A stretch of 24,484 nucleotides of DNA from UBA9642 sp964545585 (GCA_964545585.1 CAZJFT010000010.1:1-24484), one strand, 5' to 3'; shown: positions 1 through 8,192, counted from the first letter of the stretch. Notes: generated from the letters alone by a model not told the origin. Translations and numbers: made by a program.

Positions 1-73
1 GAATTATTCCTGCACCTGTAATTTCTATTGTTTTTATTGGGTGCTTTATCAGATACTCTAAGTTCTCGTTCAT
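1..73 (-). CDS. N-terminus of unknown protein (partial)
   Basis: The reverse complement of 73-1 opens with ATG and reads 24 codons without a stop (MNENLEYLIKHP, then IKTIEITGAGII). It then runs off the window edge. The last visible residues are turning hydrophobic, so a membrane segment may follow, but too little is visible to name a family. The start is supported by an archaeal TATA box on the same strand at 95-103, centred 26 bp upstream, which implies a leaderless transcript. The gene is divergent from the Cys-rich surface protein that begins at 192. Confidence 0.55.
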   Translation of the reverse strand, partial: MNENLEYLIKHPIKTIEITGAGII

Positions 74-94
74 ATTTCTTTATGGTTGTTCATA

Positions 95-103
95 TTTATA
101 AAC
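95..103 (-). promoter_or_regulatory. TATA box for the partial minus-strand gene
   Basis: Minus-strand gtttataaa lies about 26 bp before the ATG at 73, the usual archaeal TATA-to-start distance for leaderless mRNA. Confidence 0.5.
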
Positions 104-135
104 TTTTCGTTTTTGTAACCACTACGTAATGACTA

Positions 136-145
136 ATTTATAAAT
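136..145 (+). promoter_or_regulatory. TATA box for the first Cys-rich surface protein
   Basis: atttataaat sits about 50 bp before the ATG at 192, leaving room for a short leader with gaagga at 180-185. An in-frame ATG at 144 overlaps this box and so cannot be the real start. That makes 192 the better choice. Confidence 0.55.
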
Positions 146-191
146 GTATATATTCGATAACTATTTAAATGACTTTTGTGAAGGAATAAGC

Positions 192-1223
192 ATGAGGTTA
201 AAAGGGGTTGGGTTACTTATATTTATGGTGATGGTTTTCTTTCTAGTTAGTGTGTTTTCTTTGGCTGAAGGAGGCGGTGCAGGCGCATTATCACACCAAG
301 TTTGTTGCGTGGCTACAGATGTATATGGTGGAGGCGGCGGTGTTTGCGCATGGGTTACATCTAATAATACTTGTCAATACAGTTATCCTATGGGACCATA
401 CCCTCCTTGTCCACAATGGGTCCAGGGTCATAATATATATTATGCAACTCAATATAGTGCATATACTCCTATTCAATGGACTGAATATAATTGGGCCAAT
501 TGCCAGTCAGGATGCTCTGGAGTCACTCCGGATCTCTGTCCAACAATCTATGGATATAATATCTGCACGAATACTGATACTGATTGGGAGAATTGTGGCT
601 CATGCGGAAATGTATGTTCGGGAACGTGTAATAATGGAGTTTGTCAAACCGGTGGAGGAGGCGGTTGTCAAATACTTGAAATGACCATCACTCCATTGAC
701 TTGTGATGGCAGTAATTGTGCTGCAGGAGATAAAATAAACTTCACATATCATTATAATGGCGCATATTGCGCGCCATATGGCTATAAGATACTCTATATC
801 AATGCTACGAAAAATTCATGCGCTATACAATTTGGCGCTAGTTCATCGGATCTGGAGGGTATATATTATATCACCCAATCTGGAAACGTATTCTTTAATG
901 GGGCTGCAGCTATTGACAGGGGGAGTGTGATATATACAGTCCCTAATGTAGGTTCTGATTGCATAGGACAAACAGTGTCTAAATGGCAAGTGAGTGGAGA
1001 TGATGGTTATCCTCCAAGTGGAGAATTTGATAATGTGCATGAGTTCTTTTCTGATGTAGGATCGATTACATTCACAACAAGATGCGGTAACGGGATAGTG
1101 GAATATGGCGAGCAATGTGATGATGGCCCGACACTTAATTATGGTTTTTGGAATCCATGGAATATAAATACAAACAGGCGATGTTTAGAAAATTGTCAAC
1201 TTAATTTATGCTATATCAATTAG
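192..1223 (+). CDS. Secreted Cys-rich protein with a CGNG/CDDG repeat
   Basis: Starting at 192 gives 343 aa beginning MRLKGVGLLIFMVMVFF, a clear Sec signal peptide; the longer frame from 144 would begin inside the TATA box. The mature part is rich in Cys and Gly. It contains a NCGSCGNVC motif typical of Cys-rich surface proteins, then a beta-rich stretch opening with CQILEMTITPLTC. It ends with a DUF4215-type unit (CGNG, GEQCDDG). A related beta-rich stretch followed by CGDG occurs in the next gene, 24 bp downstream, so the two are probably co-transcribed relatives. There is no C-terminal anchor. The likely role is an extracellular or cell-surface protein; no enzymatic motif was seen. The ligand is unknown. 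Confidence 0.8.
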   Translation: MRLKGVGLLIFMVMVFFLVSVFSLAEGGGAGALSHQVCCVATDVYGGGGGVCAWVTSNNTCQYSYPMGPYPPCPQWVQGHNIYYATQYSAYTPIQWTEYNWANCQSGCSGVTPDLCPTIYGYNICTNTDTDWENCGSCGNVCSGTCNNGVCQTGGGGGCQILEMTITPLTCDGSNCAAGDKINFTYHYNGAYCAPYGYKILYINATKNSCAIQFGASSSDLEGIYYITQSGNVFFNGAAAIDRGSVIYTVPNVGSDCIGQTVSKWQVSGDDGYPPSGEFDNVHEFFSDVGSITFTTRCGNGIVEYGEQCDDGPTLNYGFWNPWNINTNRRCLENCQLNLCYIN

Positions 1224-1247
1224 TGTTTTGAAAATAATATTATTGAA

Positions 1248-4200
1248 ATGAATATCAACAAACAATTAAGAGGATTAATGAAGTATGGTCTATTACTGAT
1301 AGTTCTATTGTTGTTAATTCCATTAATTCATGCGGCCTTAACAGTTCCTGCCTGCGAATATGATATATGCAGAGAATTTTATGGAGGTGCATGTACGGCC
1401 ATAGGTGGCGATCCATATACAACAACTGAATGCTCTGGCGGCAGTTTGTTTACCTGTGGATGCGCAATTTATGTCGGTAGTCCTAATAGATGCTCAGAAT
1501 ACCCTCCCATAAGCTATTTACATGTAGGAGATAAAAGTTGTTGTATTGATGAATGTACTGTTGTCGGATCGACGTGTTCTGGAGGCAATCTAGTAAATTG
1601 TGGACAGAATGATGGAGACCCGTGTCTTGAATTGACTACTACTATCTGTCAATATGGATGCGAGAATAATATGTGCAATTCTCCTCCTCCTCCAACACAA
1701 TGTTCTAATAATGCAGATGATGACGGTGACGGATTGGTTGATTTGAATGATCCAGGATGCAGCAATTTATATGATAATACAGAAAAAAATAATGAGCCAA
1801 TACCCCGTTGTGGTGATGGCGTAATAGGGATTCCTGCATGGGGCTTAAGCAATAATTGTCAATACATATTCGAACAATGCGATGATGGGAATACTGTGAG
1901 CGGTGATGGTTGTAGCTCAACATGCCAATTAGAATTAATAAATATAACAAATATCGCTTATTCATATGGCACAGGATGCAATTCTGCAACAAAAATTTGC
2001 GGTAGGAATTCACAAATAGCAGTCACAGTATCATTCCCAGGAAGAACCGCTCCAGCAGGAACAAATAGCAGCGTGAAAGTAAAAAATACGCCTCAACCTG
2101 GATTTCAAGAATGTATTATAACTCCTACTACTATAATAGCAACTAATAAGACAAATTCGTTGACCTTCTCCTATACAATACTCCCATCAGCATTCTTACA
2201 GACTGGGTGTCAGTATAATCCTTTAATGAACCATACTTATGATTCTAAACTATTAGAGAACAACGTTCCTATAAGCAATATCTTCGATAATGTGTTTATA
2301 CCTGGATTCAGGTTGAATGAATGTGGAGATGGACAGGTAGATTATATACCTTCTGCTGTTCCTCCTATCAATGAATCTTGTGATACTATTAATCCAGGCT
2401 CTAATGTTTGGATGACTGCTGAATGCGCTGGTATAAACAGCACTCATCCGGGTGGTACTGCAACATGTAACCAGAATACTTGTAAATGGAACATGAGTAG
2501 TTGTTATCGTTGTGGTGATGGTAATGTTAATCCTGGTGAGGCTTGTGATGATGGGAATAATAATAATTATGATTTGTGCAATAATACTTGTCAGAAGACT
2601 ACTTGTGGAGATGTTAGGAGACAGTGGCCTAATGGTGTTTATCAGAACGGCACTAGGATGAATCCATATTATGGCCCTTGGGGTTATGAGGAATGTGATG
2701 ATGGGAACTTCAATCAGTATGATCGTTGCATGAGCAATTGCACATACACTTTCTGTGGTGACACTAGGATACAATCACCTAATGGTGTGGGCTTGTTAGG
2801 TGGGAACATAACAATCTATGAATGTCCTCCTAGTGGTTGTCCGATAACTTATTGGGGTTACGAGACATGTGATGATGGTAATTCAGTGAATAATGACCGT
2901 TGCTATAATTGTCTTAATACTACTTGTGGTGATGGTATACCACAATGGCCTAATGGTGTTTACAAGAACGGCACGTTTACTTATAATCCATATTTGGGAT
3001 ATAACTCTTGGGGCTTCGAGCAGTGTGACGATGGCAATAAGCAGTTGACGGATACTTGCGCTAATAATTGTACGCTTACTTTCTGTGGAGATAATATCCT
3101 GCAGGAATATGGCAATGGTGCAGGTACAGGCGGAAGACTTGATGATGGGAAAGAGGAATGCGATAATAGAAGTGATCCTAATTGTGTTAATTGTGTATTA
3201 TATTCTTGTGGCAATGGAAAGATTGATCCGGGTGAGGAATGTGATGATGGAGGAGTATGCTCTGAAGAGCCTACCCGTAAATGTACTGATGATTCTTTCT
3301 GTCAGGATAGGGATTCTGGAATATGCATCACTAAGAGCGGTGATGGTTGCTCTGCCACTTGTAAGGCCACTAATTGTTCTATTAATCAGGTGACATTAAG
3401 CGGTTGTGCTGGTGGTGTCTGCGGAAAAGGCAATACAATAACTGTTTCTACATATTTCAGTGGAAGCAATTGCTCTTTGGCGAATAGGTTGCAGGCAGAT
3501 TATTTGAATCTTTCATTGGCTGATGGGGATTGCATGATACAGTATGAGCCGGTAGGAGGCCAATTGCAAGGCATGAATGCGACTTTCTCAGCATCAAGAA
3601 GTCCATTCACGTTCAATTATATTGTTCCTTCAATAAATGACTTATGCGCTGGCAAGGGATTGAATTTCGTGACAGCATCATTGACACAGAAGTTCGGTTC
3701 AATGGGTTCTACGCCTCCACCCGGAATCATACGTACTAATAATGATACTTATAGTTTCAATGTCGCTTCAACAAAGTTCGACCAGTGCAGAGAGTTTGGC
3801 GAGACATTCAATTACACGAATTATGGTGTAGACACAGGATATGATGTCATACTGAATGCTAACACCAACTGCTATTATCAGACATGCAGTAATTATGATG
3901 CAAGAAATGTGTTGTTCATAGATGAGCGTGATGATTATGGTGTAAGGCTATGGAATGCAAGCAAGAATGATTATGATGATTACATGTGCAGTACCGATAT
4001 AGAGGATAACATCTGTCCTGATGATTTCCAGTATGAGAGCAGTTGCAGGGATGGAGAATTATCTCGTGGAGGAGTATGTGCTAATAATCGTGTAAAGGAT
4101 GCTGATTGTGAATTGAAGACTCCTATGAAGTGCGGGATAACTTGGAATGGTACTGTAATGGTTAATACTTGTAATGTCCCGTTGTTTGGCAATCCGCCTA

Positions 4201-4700
4201 CTCCGCCAAGCAAGTATTGTGGTGATACGTCAATGTGTGTATATGCGAATGAGCTTACTGGGGAGAATAAGGTTTGTGTTGGTGTGAATCAGACTTTGCA
4301 GAATGCCATAAATAAGACCATATGGTGCTCTAATTATAATTATTTCTGCCCTGTAGGTTACCAGCATAATGGTACTCATTGTTATAATCCGATCCGACAA
4401 TGTGTGGATAAGTGTCCTGACGTAGTTCCCGTATCAATATATGCCTCCGATCCTACGCGTTTGAAAACATATGCCGTATGGCAGTCTTACATCAATGATG
4501 CTGATTGTTTCCTTAAGAATACTGAAACTAACAGGAGAAGGGCATATTGTGGTATAGGATATGCTTGGCCAGCAATAAATTATCATTATCTGCCTATAGG
4601 TGTCTCTTATTGGATTATCGGTATTTCTGGTGAGATACTTCCTGGCGGGTCGGATCCGCCTATTGGTGGAGTTCCAATAATAATAGACCAAGATCAATAA
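1248..4700 (+). CDS. Large secreted Cys-rich repeat protein (DUF4215-like)
   Basis: This is a 1150-aa protein with an N-terminal signal sequence (hydrophobic residues about 14-30). A start at 1278 (MKYGLLLIVL), preceded by agagga, is an equally good alternative. Residues 152-171 carry an Asp-rich NNADDDGDGLVD loop of the calcium-binding kind, ending DPGC. CGDG/CDDGN repeats of the DUF4215/Myxococcus Cys-rich type begin near 188 and form a tandem block at about 422-706. Two beta-rich modules, about 230-358 and 709-880, resemble the module in the preceding gene. N-glycosylation sequons (NGT, NCT, NNT) are frequent. No C-terminal transmembrane anchor is visible. It is most likely an extracellular adhesin or surface-layer-associated protein; the partner is unknown. 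Confidence 0.8.
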   Translation: MNINKQLRGLMKYGLLLIVLLLLIPLIHAALTVPACEYDICREFYGGACTAIGGDPYTTTECSGGSLFTCGCAIYVGSPNRCSEYPPISYLHVGDKSCCIDECTVVGSTCSGGNLVNCGQNDGDPCLELTTTICQYGCENNMCNSPPPPTQCSNNADDDGDGLVDLNDPGCSNLYDNTEKNNEPIPRCGDGVIGIPAWGLSNNCQYIFEQCDDGNTVSGDGCSSTCQLELINITNIAYSYGTGCNSATKICGRNSQIAVTVSFPGRTAPAGTNSSVKVKNTPQPGFQECIITPTTIIATNKTNSLTFSYTILPSAFLQTGCQYNPLMNHTYDSKLLENNVPISNIFDNVFIPGFRLNECGDGQVDYIPSAVPPINESCDTINPGSNVWMTAECAGINSTHPGGTATCNQNTCKWNMSSCYRCGDGNVNPGEACDDGNNNNYDLCNNTCQKTTCGDVRRQWPNGVYQNGTRMNPYYGPWGYEECDDGNFNQYDRCMSNCTYTFCGDTRIQSPNGVGLLGGNITIYECPPSGCPITYWGYETCDDGNSVNNDRCYNCLNTTCGDGIPQWPNGVYKNGTFTYNPYLGYNSWGFEQCDDGNKQLTDTCANNCTLTFCGDNILQEYGNGAGTGGRLDDGKEECDNRSDPNCVNCVLYSCGNGKIDPGEECDDGGVCSEEPTRKCTDDSFCQDRDSGICITKSGDGCSATCKATNCSINQVTLSGCAGGVCGKGNTITVSTYFSGSNCSLANRLQADYLNLSLADGDCMIQYEPVGGQLQGMNATFSASRSPFTFNYIVPSINDLCAGKGLNFVTASLTQKFGSMGSTPPPGIIRTNNDTYSFNVASTKFDQCREFGETFNYTNYGVDTGYDVILNANTNCYYQTCSNYDARNVLFIDERDDYGVRLWNASKNDYDDYMCSTDIEDNICPDDFQYESSCRDGELSRGGVCANNRVKDADCELKTPMKCGITWNGTVMVNTCNVPLFGNPPTPPSKYCGDTSMCVYANELTGENKVCVGVNQTLQNAINKTIWCSNYNYFCPVGYQHNGTHCYNPIRQCVDKCPDVVPVSIYASDPTRLKTYAVWQSYINDADCFLKNTETNRRRAYCGIGYAWPAINYHYLPIGVSYWIIGISGEILPGGSDPPIGGVPIIIDQDQ
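2511..3372 (+). repeat. Tandem Cys-rich CGD(G)/CDDGN repeat block
   Basis: At least six units start with CGD or CGN at 2511, 2601, 2754, 2928, 3084 and 3207, each followed by a CDDG or ECDN half. Four have an inserted loop between the two halves. In two of these the loop shares QWPNGVY, NGT and a GxE turn before CDDGN; a third has QSPNGVG. This points to internal duplication inside the 1150-aa protein. Confidence 0.75.
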
Positions 4701-4796
4701 TGACTGTCTGATGATGAATTCTTTACATTATTTTTATACTATATATTTACCAAAATACCCCCCTAGAATAACTATTTTTCACTGTGCAATAGAAAA

Positions 4797-4805
4797 CTTT
4801 AAATA
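4797..4805 (+). promoter_or_regulatory. TATA box for the lipoprotein gene
   Basis: ctttaaata is centred about 51 bp before the ATG at 4852, predicting a leader of about 25 nt. The leader holds GGTGAT at 4841-4846, complementary to the 3' end of archaeal 16S rRNA, 5 nt before the ATG. Confidence 0.6.
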
Positions 4806-4851
4806 CTAAATGCATTTATTTTCCTCTATCAACAAGGTAGGGTGATTAAAT

Positions 4852-6051
4852 ATGAAAGTTACATATATCTTAGGGTTTTTTGCGATAGCGATACTGTTGA
4901 CAGCATGCCAGCCAGCAGTCAATACGGCTCCGAACATATCATTAGAAGGAGCAATGATAACATCAGGCAACCAGACAGTCAATCAGACTCCTGAGACAGC
5001 AAAGCCTGCAGAACCGGACTATAGCGATGTAAGCTATACAATCACTGGAACAGAAGGAGACCTGATAAAACTAGACCTGAAAGCATCAGACCCGGATGGA
5101 GATAAGCTGCAATACGAATACAGCAGGCCATTCAATGACAATGGATTATGGCAGACAGAAGATGGCGATGCAGGAAAATACTTGATAAAAGTCACAGTCT
5201 CAGATGGCAAATCAGAGAATTCAGCAGACGTATTAGTAGTCATAAACCCTAGCAATAAGGCACCTATCATAGACTGCTTGGATGACCTTGCAGTAAAGGA
5301 AGGAGAGACAGTAGAGATAAAATGCAACTTCTTCGACAAGGAGAACGATCCATTAGTGATAGAATACACGGGATGGATGACATCTACAACATACACTACA
5401 AACTATGAGTCATCAGGAAAACACAAAGTTTTCGTAACAGTATCAGACGGAACACATAATGTCACAAAGACAATAGATGTAACAGTAGACAATGTGGACA
5501 GGGCACCGATATTCGATGAGAAACTAAAGGACATAACGGTAGTTGAGACAGACATAGTCACTTTGAAGCCTAAAGTCTCAGACCCAGATGGGGATACGAT
5601 AAAACTAGAGTATTCAGAGCCATTCGACAATAAAGGCGCATGGAAGACAATAATCGGCGATGCAGGAACATACCCAGTATCAGTAGTCGCATCAGATGGG
5701 ACATTGACAACAAAAGAGACATTCACATTGACAGTAAAGATGCTGAACACAGCACCAGTCATGAAGACAATACCTAACATGACAGTAGAAGAGGGCGACA
5801 CGATAACATTGAAACCAGACGTCGCAGACAGGGAAGACGACATGATAAGCATCACATACAGTGGATGGATGAAGAGCTCTACATATACTACAACATATGA
5901 TGATGCATACCCAAAAGGATGCGACAAGACAGGATGCACAGCAACATACAAAGTGACAGTAAAAGCATCAGATGGACAGTATGATGTGGTGCAAGATGTC
6001 TACATAAAAGTAAATGATAAGAACAGGCCACCAGAATTCGTATGGCCATAA
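4852..6051 (+). CDS. Lipoprotein with four Ig/cadherin-like domains
   Basis: The 399-aa product begins with a lipoprotein signal peptide whose lipobox LLTAC places the lipidated Cys at residue 19. A short Thr/Pro/Asn-rich linker follows. Then come four beta-sandwich domains of the bacterial Ig/cadherin-like type, each with a DxDGD-like or DxENDP-like turn and a closing (V/A)SDG strand. Domains 1 and 3 share EYSxPF, GxWxT and GDAGxY. Domains 2 and 4 share YxGWM, S(T/S)TYTT and a later KV(F/T)V strand. It is probably anchored in the outer leaflet of the cytoplasmic membrane and extends outward for adhesion or as a spacer. No catalytic motif was seen. The codons are strongly A-ending (aca, gca, ata), unlike the T-rich repeat block upstream. 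Confidence 0.85.
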   Translation: MKVTYILGFFAIAILLTACQPAVNTAPNISLEGAMITSGNQTVNQTPETAKPAEPDYSDVSYTITGTEGDLIKLDLKASDPDGDKLQYEYSRPFNDNGLWQTEDGDAGKYLIKVTVSDGKSENSADVLVVINPSNKAPIIDCLDDLAVKEGETVEIKCNFFDKENDPLVIEYTGWMTSTTYTTNYESSGKHKVFVTVSDGTHNVTKTIDVTVDNVDRAPIFDEKLKDITVVETDIVTLKPKVSDPDGDTIKLEYSEPFDNKGAWKTIIGDAGTYPVSVVASDGTLTTKETFTLTVKMLNTAPVMKTIPNMTVEEGDTITLKPDVADREDDMISITYSGWMKSSTYTTTYDDAYPKGCDKTGCTATYKVTVKASDGQYDVVQDVYIKVNDKNRPPEFVWP

Positions 6052-6058
6052 TTTTTTT
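6052..6058 (+). terminator. T-run terminator after the lipoprotein
   Basis: Seven T residues immediately follow the stop codon, with more T-tracts just downstream, as in archaeal oligo-T termination. Confidence 0.5.
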
Positions 6059-6084
6059 CAATTATTTTATTTTTCTATTTCTTA

Positions 6085-6197
6085 TTTTGCCAAGCCATTC
6101 GCTCTATTACATGTAATACTGATATGCTAATTCATCTTGGAATCTTCTTAGCATATCTATATTTAATCAATATTCGCTCACCTTAAGGCTGGCAAAA
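6085..6197. other. Intergenic region with nested inverted repeats
   Basis: The outer arms 6085-6096 (ttttgccaagcc) and 6187-6197 (ggctggcaaaa) pair over 11 bp with one bulged base. Inside are the perfect palindrome attacatgtaat (6106-6117) and a 10-bp inverted repeat, gatatgctaa at 6121-6130 with ttagcatatc at 6148-6157. attcgctc occurs twice, at 6097-6104 and 6172-6179. There is no open reading frame. It could be a structured RNA or an operator cluster. Confidence 0.4.
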
Positions 6198-6207
6198 ATA
6201 ACATTAA

Positions 6208-6216
6208 CTTTAAATA
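6208..6216 (+). promoter_or_regulatory. TATA box for the uracil-DNA glycosylase gene
   Basis: ctttaaata is centred 27 bp before the ATG at 6239, consistent with a leaderless mRNA. Confidence 0.6.
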
Positions 6217-6238
6217 ATTCTATAAAAATCATCATGTC

Positions 6239-6847
6239 ATGGGGAAGGCGGAAGAACTAGAACAAGTCAAGCAGAGGATACTCACAGAGATGGTCTGCCC
6301 ATTGAAGGATGCAGCAAAAAACCTTGTGTTCGGAAAAGGGAATCCTGACGCGCCGATACTATTCATCGGAGAAGCGCCAGGAGAGAAAGAGGATGAGCAA
6401 GGAATACCATTCGTTGGCTCAGCAGGAAAAGAACTAGACAAGCTTCTAAGGTCAATAGGCCTCACATTAGATGACGCATATATCGCTAACATACTCAAGT
6501 ATAGGCCTCCAAACAACAGGGATCCATCAGTTGAGGAAATATACAGGCACACGCCATACTTGATAGAACAGATAAAGATAATACGCCCAAAAATAATCTG
6601 CACACTAGGGAATTATTCTACTAAATTCGTGCTTGCATCATTCAACATTCCTGCAATGAAAAAGATAGCCGGCATAACATTACTGCATGGCAAAGTGAAT
6701 CATATATCTATAGACGGGATGGATTTCACAGTCATACCACTATATCATCCAGCAGCAATGCTATACAATCCAAGATTGAGAGAGACATTAGCGCAGGATT
6801 TCTTGGCAATGCAGCCTTTATTGAAAGACAATACTGCTGCACCATAA
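6239..6847 (+). CDS. Uracil-DNA glycosylase, family 4-like
   Basis: The 202-aa protein has the UDG-superfamily fold signatures of family 4. GEAPG at residues 44-48 is followed by ED, GIPFVG and SAGKEL. LKYRPPNNRDP is at 86-96, and YHPAAML (169-175) holds the second active-site motif. Family members remove uracil from DNA to start base-excision repair. Family 4 normally carries a [4Fe-4S] cluster on four Cys. Here only the second is kept (C20); the first, third and fourth positions read E17, Y88 and H104. The glycosylase residues remain, so it may work without a cluster or on a different substrate. Length and start are normal, and the TATA box fits the ATG at 6239. Confidence 0.88.
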   Translation: MGKAEELEQVKQRILTEMVCPLKDAAKNLVFGKGNPDAPILFIGEAPGEKEDEQGIPFVGSAGKELDKLLRSIGLTLDDAYIANILKYRPPNNRDPSVEEIYRHTPYLIEQIKIIRPKIICTLGNYSTKFVLASFNIPAMKKIAGITLLHGKVNHISIDGMDFTVIPLYHPAAMLYNPRLRETLAQDFLAMQPLLKDNTAAP

Positions 6848-6874
6848 TTCTTTTATCGCATAATGATAACAAAC

Positions 6875-6883
6875 CTTTAAATA
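6875..6883 (+). promoter_or_regulatory. TATA box for the CorA-like gene
   Basis: ctttaaata is centred 23 bp before the ATG at 6902 and 26 bp before a second in-frame ATG at 6905. The second ATG therefore fits the leaderless spacing slightly better. Confidence 0.55.
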
Positions 6884-6901
6884 CCACTCAGGCATGAATA
6901 A

Positions 6902-7918
6902 ATGATGCTTGAATACCTATACACACATAAAGGTAAATATTATTCCGGACAGGGTCTCAACTATGTTGAAGAGCTCAAGAAAATACGCCTAAACCCGAAG
7001 AATTTCCCAAAAAAAGAGCTATTATGCTTCTTCGTCCAATCACCATCAGAGAAAGAGATAATACAGATGGCAAAAGATTTCGATGTAGAGGAGAAACACT
7101 TCCACAAGTTCAGAACCGAGCAAAGATCCGCAAGATACTCATTCAATCCATTGATATTCTGCCTGACAGATTACATCTCTGAAGACACTGGAAAGATACA
7201 CATAGCACATCTTCTATTGGTAATAAAACATAATGTATTGCTCCTTGTTGTTGCCGAGCAATCAAAATACTTCAAGGAACTGTTCGATACAGTCATAGAG
7301 AAGACAAAGAAGCGGAAGCTGAAATCAGAGGCATACATACTATACGAGTTCCTCCATCAAGATACGAAGGAGAACTATGAGGTCATAGAGAAGATAGATG
7401 ACAAGCTTGCAGAGCTTGAGAAGAAGATAATCGCGAACCAGCATGATGAGAAATTGCTCCTCCAAGACATAATGTCGCAGAAGAAATACCTTATAAAGAT
7501 GAATAAGAGATTATGGGCGAGCTCAAAGATAATATTCACGATAAAGAAAGACCTCACAGCATTGAAGCTCACGCATGAAGAGCAGGCATTGCTAGATGAC
7601 ATATACGACACATTGATGCATCAGGTCGACCTGATAGAGACACAGAAAGAGACAGTCACAGACCTCCTTGAGATATACACGACCACTCTCAACAACAAGC
7701 TTGCAGAGATAAGCAACAAGCTCAATGTAGTCATGAAGAAGATGGCTGCATTGACGATAATAATAATGATACCGACAATGATAGCAAGCGTGTATGGGAC
7801 TAATTTCCATGTCCTGCCTGAACTTTCATGGAGATACGGCTATCTATGGTTATGGATACTCATGGGGGCTAGCGCATTCTTCACATGGTACTCATTCCAC
7901 AAGAAAGGATGGATATAA
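6902..7918 (+). CDS. CorA-like divalent cation channel, GTN variant
   Basis: The 338-aa protein has CorA architecture. A cytosolic alpha/beta N-terminal domain is followed by long charged helices (about 130-275), two C-terminal transmembrane helices (about 279-298 and 310-330) and a basic tail (HKKGWI). CorA proteins are pentameric channels for Mg2+ or Co2+, with the selectivity loop between the two helices. That loop normally reads YGMN; here codons 298-301 read YGTN (7793-7804), followed by PELSWRYGY as in the family. The loop start YG, the Asn and the PEL..W.YGY element are kept, so only the Met is changed. It probably still transports cations, but selectivity cannot be read from sequence. 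The true start may be the second Met (6905). Confidence 0.85.
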   Translation: MMLEYLYTHKGKYYSGQGLNYVEELKKIRLNPKNFPKKELLCFFVQSPSEKEIIQMAKDFDVEEKHFHKFRTEQRSARYSFNPLIFCLTDYISEDTGKIHIAHLLLVIKHNVLLLVVAEQSKYFKELFDTVIEKTKKRKLKSEAYILYEFLHQDTKENYEVIEKIDDKLAELEKKIIANQHDEKLLLQDIMSQKKYLIKMNKRLWASSKIIFTIKKDLTALKLTHEEQALLDDIYDTLMHQVDLIETQKETVTDLLEIYTTTLNNKLAEISNKLNVVMKKMAALTIIIMIPTMIASVYGTNFHVLPELSWRYGYLWLWILMGASAFFTWYSFHKKGWI

Positions 7919-7920
7919 AA

Positions 7921-7930
7921 ATTTATAAAA
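7921..7930 (+). promoter_or_regulatory. TATA box for the small membrane protein
   Basis: atttataaaa is centred about 37 bp before the ATG at 7962, leaving a leader of about 10 nt that holds AGGTGAT, four bases before the ATG. Confidence 0.55.
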
Positions 7931-7961
7931 CACACAATTTTTCTATAAGCAAGGTGATAAA

Positions 7962-8192
7962 ATGAGAATGATAGGATTGAACGCGATGTTTGTCACGATA
8001 ATAGCAAGCTTTTTCCTGATAATAATGGGACTTCTGTACTTCATGTTCACATTATGGATAGTCAAAGTAGGCGCAAGCTTCATACTTCCAGACATGTGGA
8101 AGGCAGGAGACATACACGGGTCATACATCGTCCTTGCAGCAGCATTAGTAAGTGCAGGAAGCATGATCGCATCAGCATTGCAAAGACAGTAA
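7962..8192 (+). CDS. Small two-helix membrane protein
   Basis: The 76-aa product has two hydrophobic segments, at about residues 8-32 and 55-72. The linker between them holds PDMWKAGDIHGS. A strong ribosome site, aaggtgataaa, precedes the ATG, and its own TATA box suggests independent transcription. It is followed directly by a T9 run. I do not recognise the family. The gene lies just after the CorA-like channel on the same strand, but nothing in the sequence ties the two functionally. Confidence 0.7.
   Translation: MRMIGLNAMFVTIIASFFLIIMGLLYFMFTLWIVKVGASFILPDMWKAGDIHGSYIVLAAALVSAGSMIASALQRQ

Noticed and set aside
144..191. Longer start for the first Cys-rich protein at 144
   Set aside because: The ATG at 144 lies inside the predicted TATA box, and the signal peptide and gaagga both point to 192.
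2253..2774. Long minus-strand frame opposite the Cys-rich repeats
   Set aside because: Low-complexity Ile/Thr/Ser composition, no promoter or ribosome site; it is an antisense shadow of a repeat-rich gene.
4757..4763. Run of C bases before the lipoprotein promoter
   Set aside because: It is a short homopolymer with no partner or motif.
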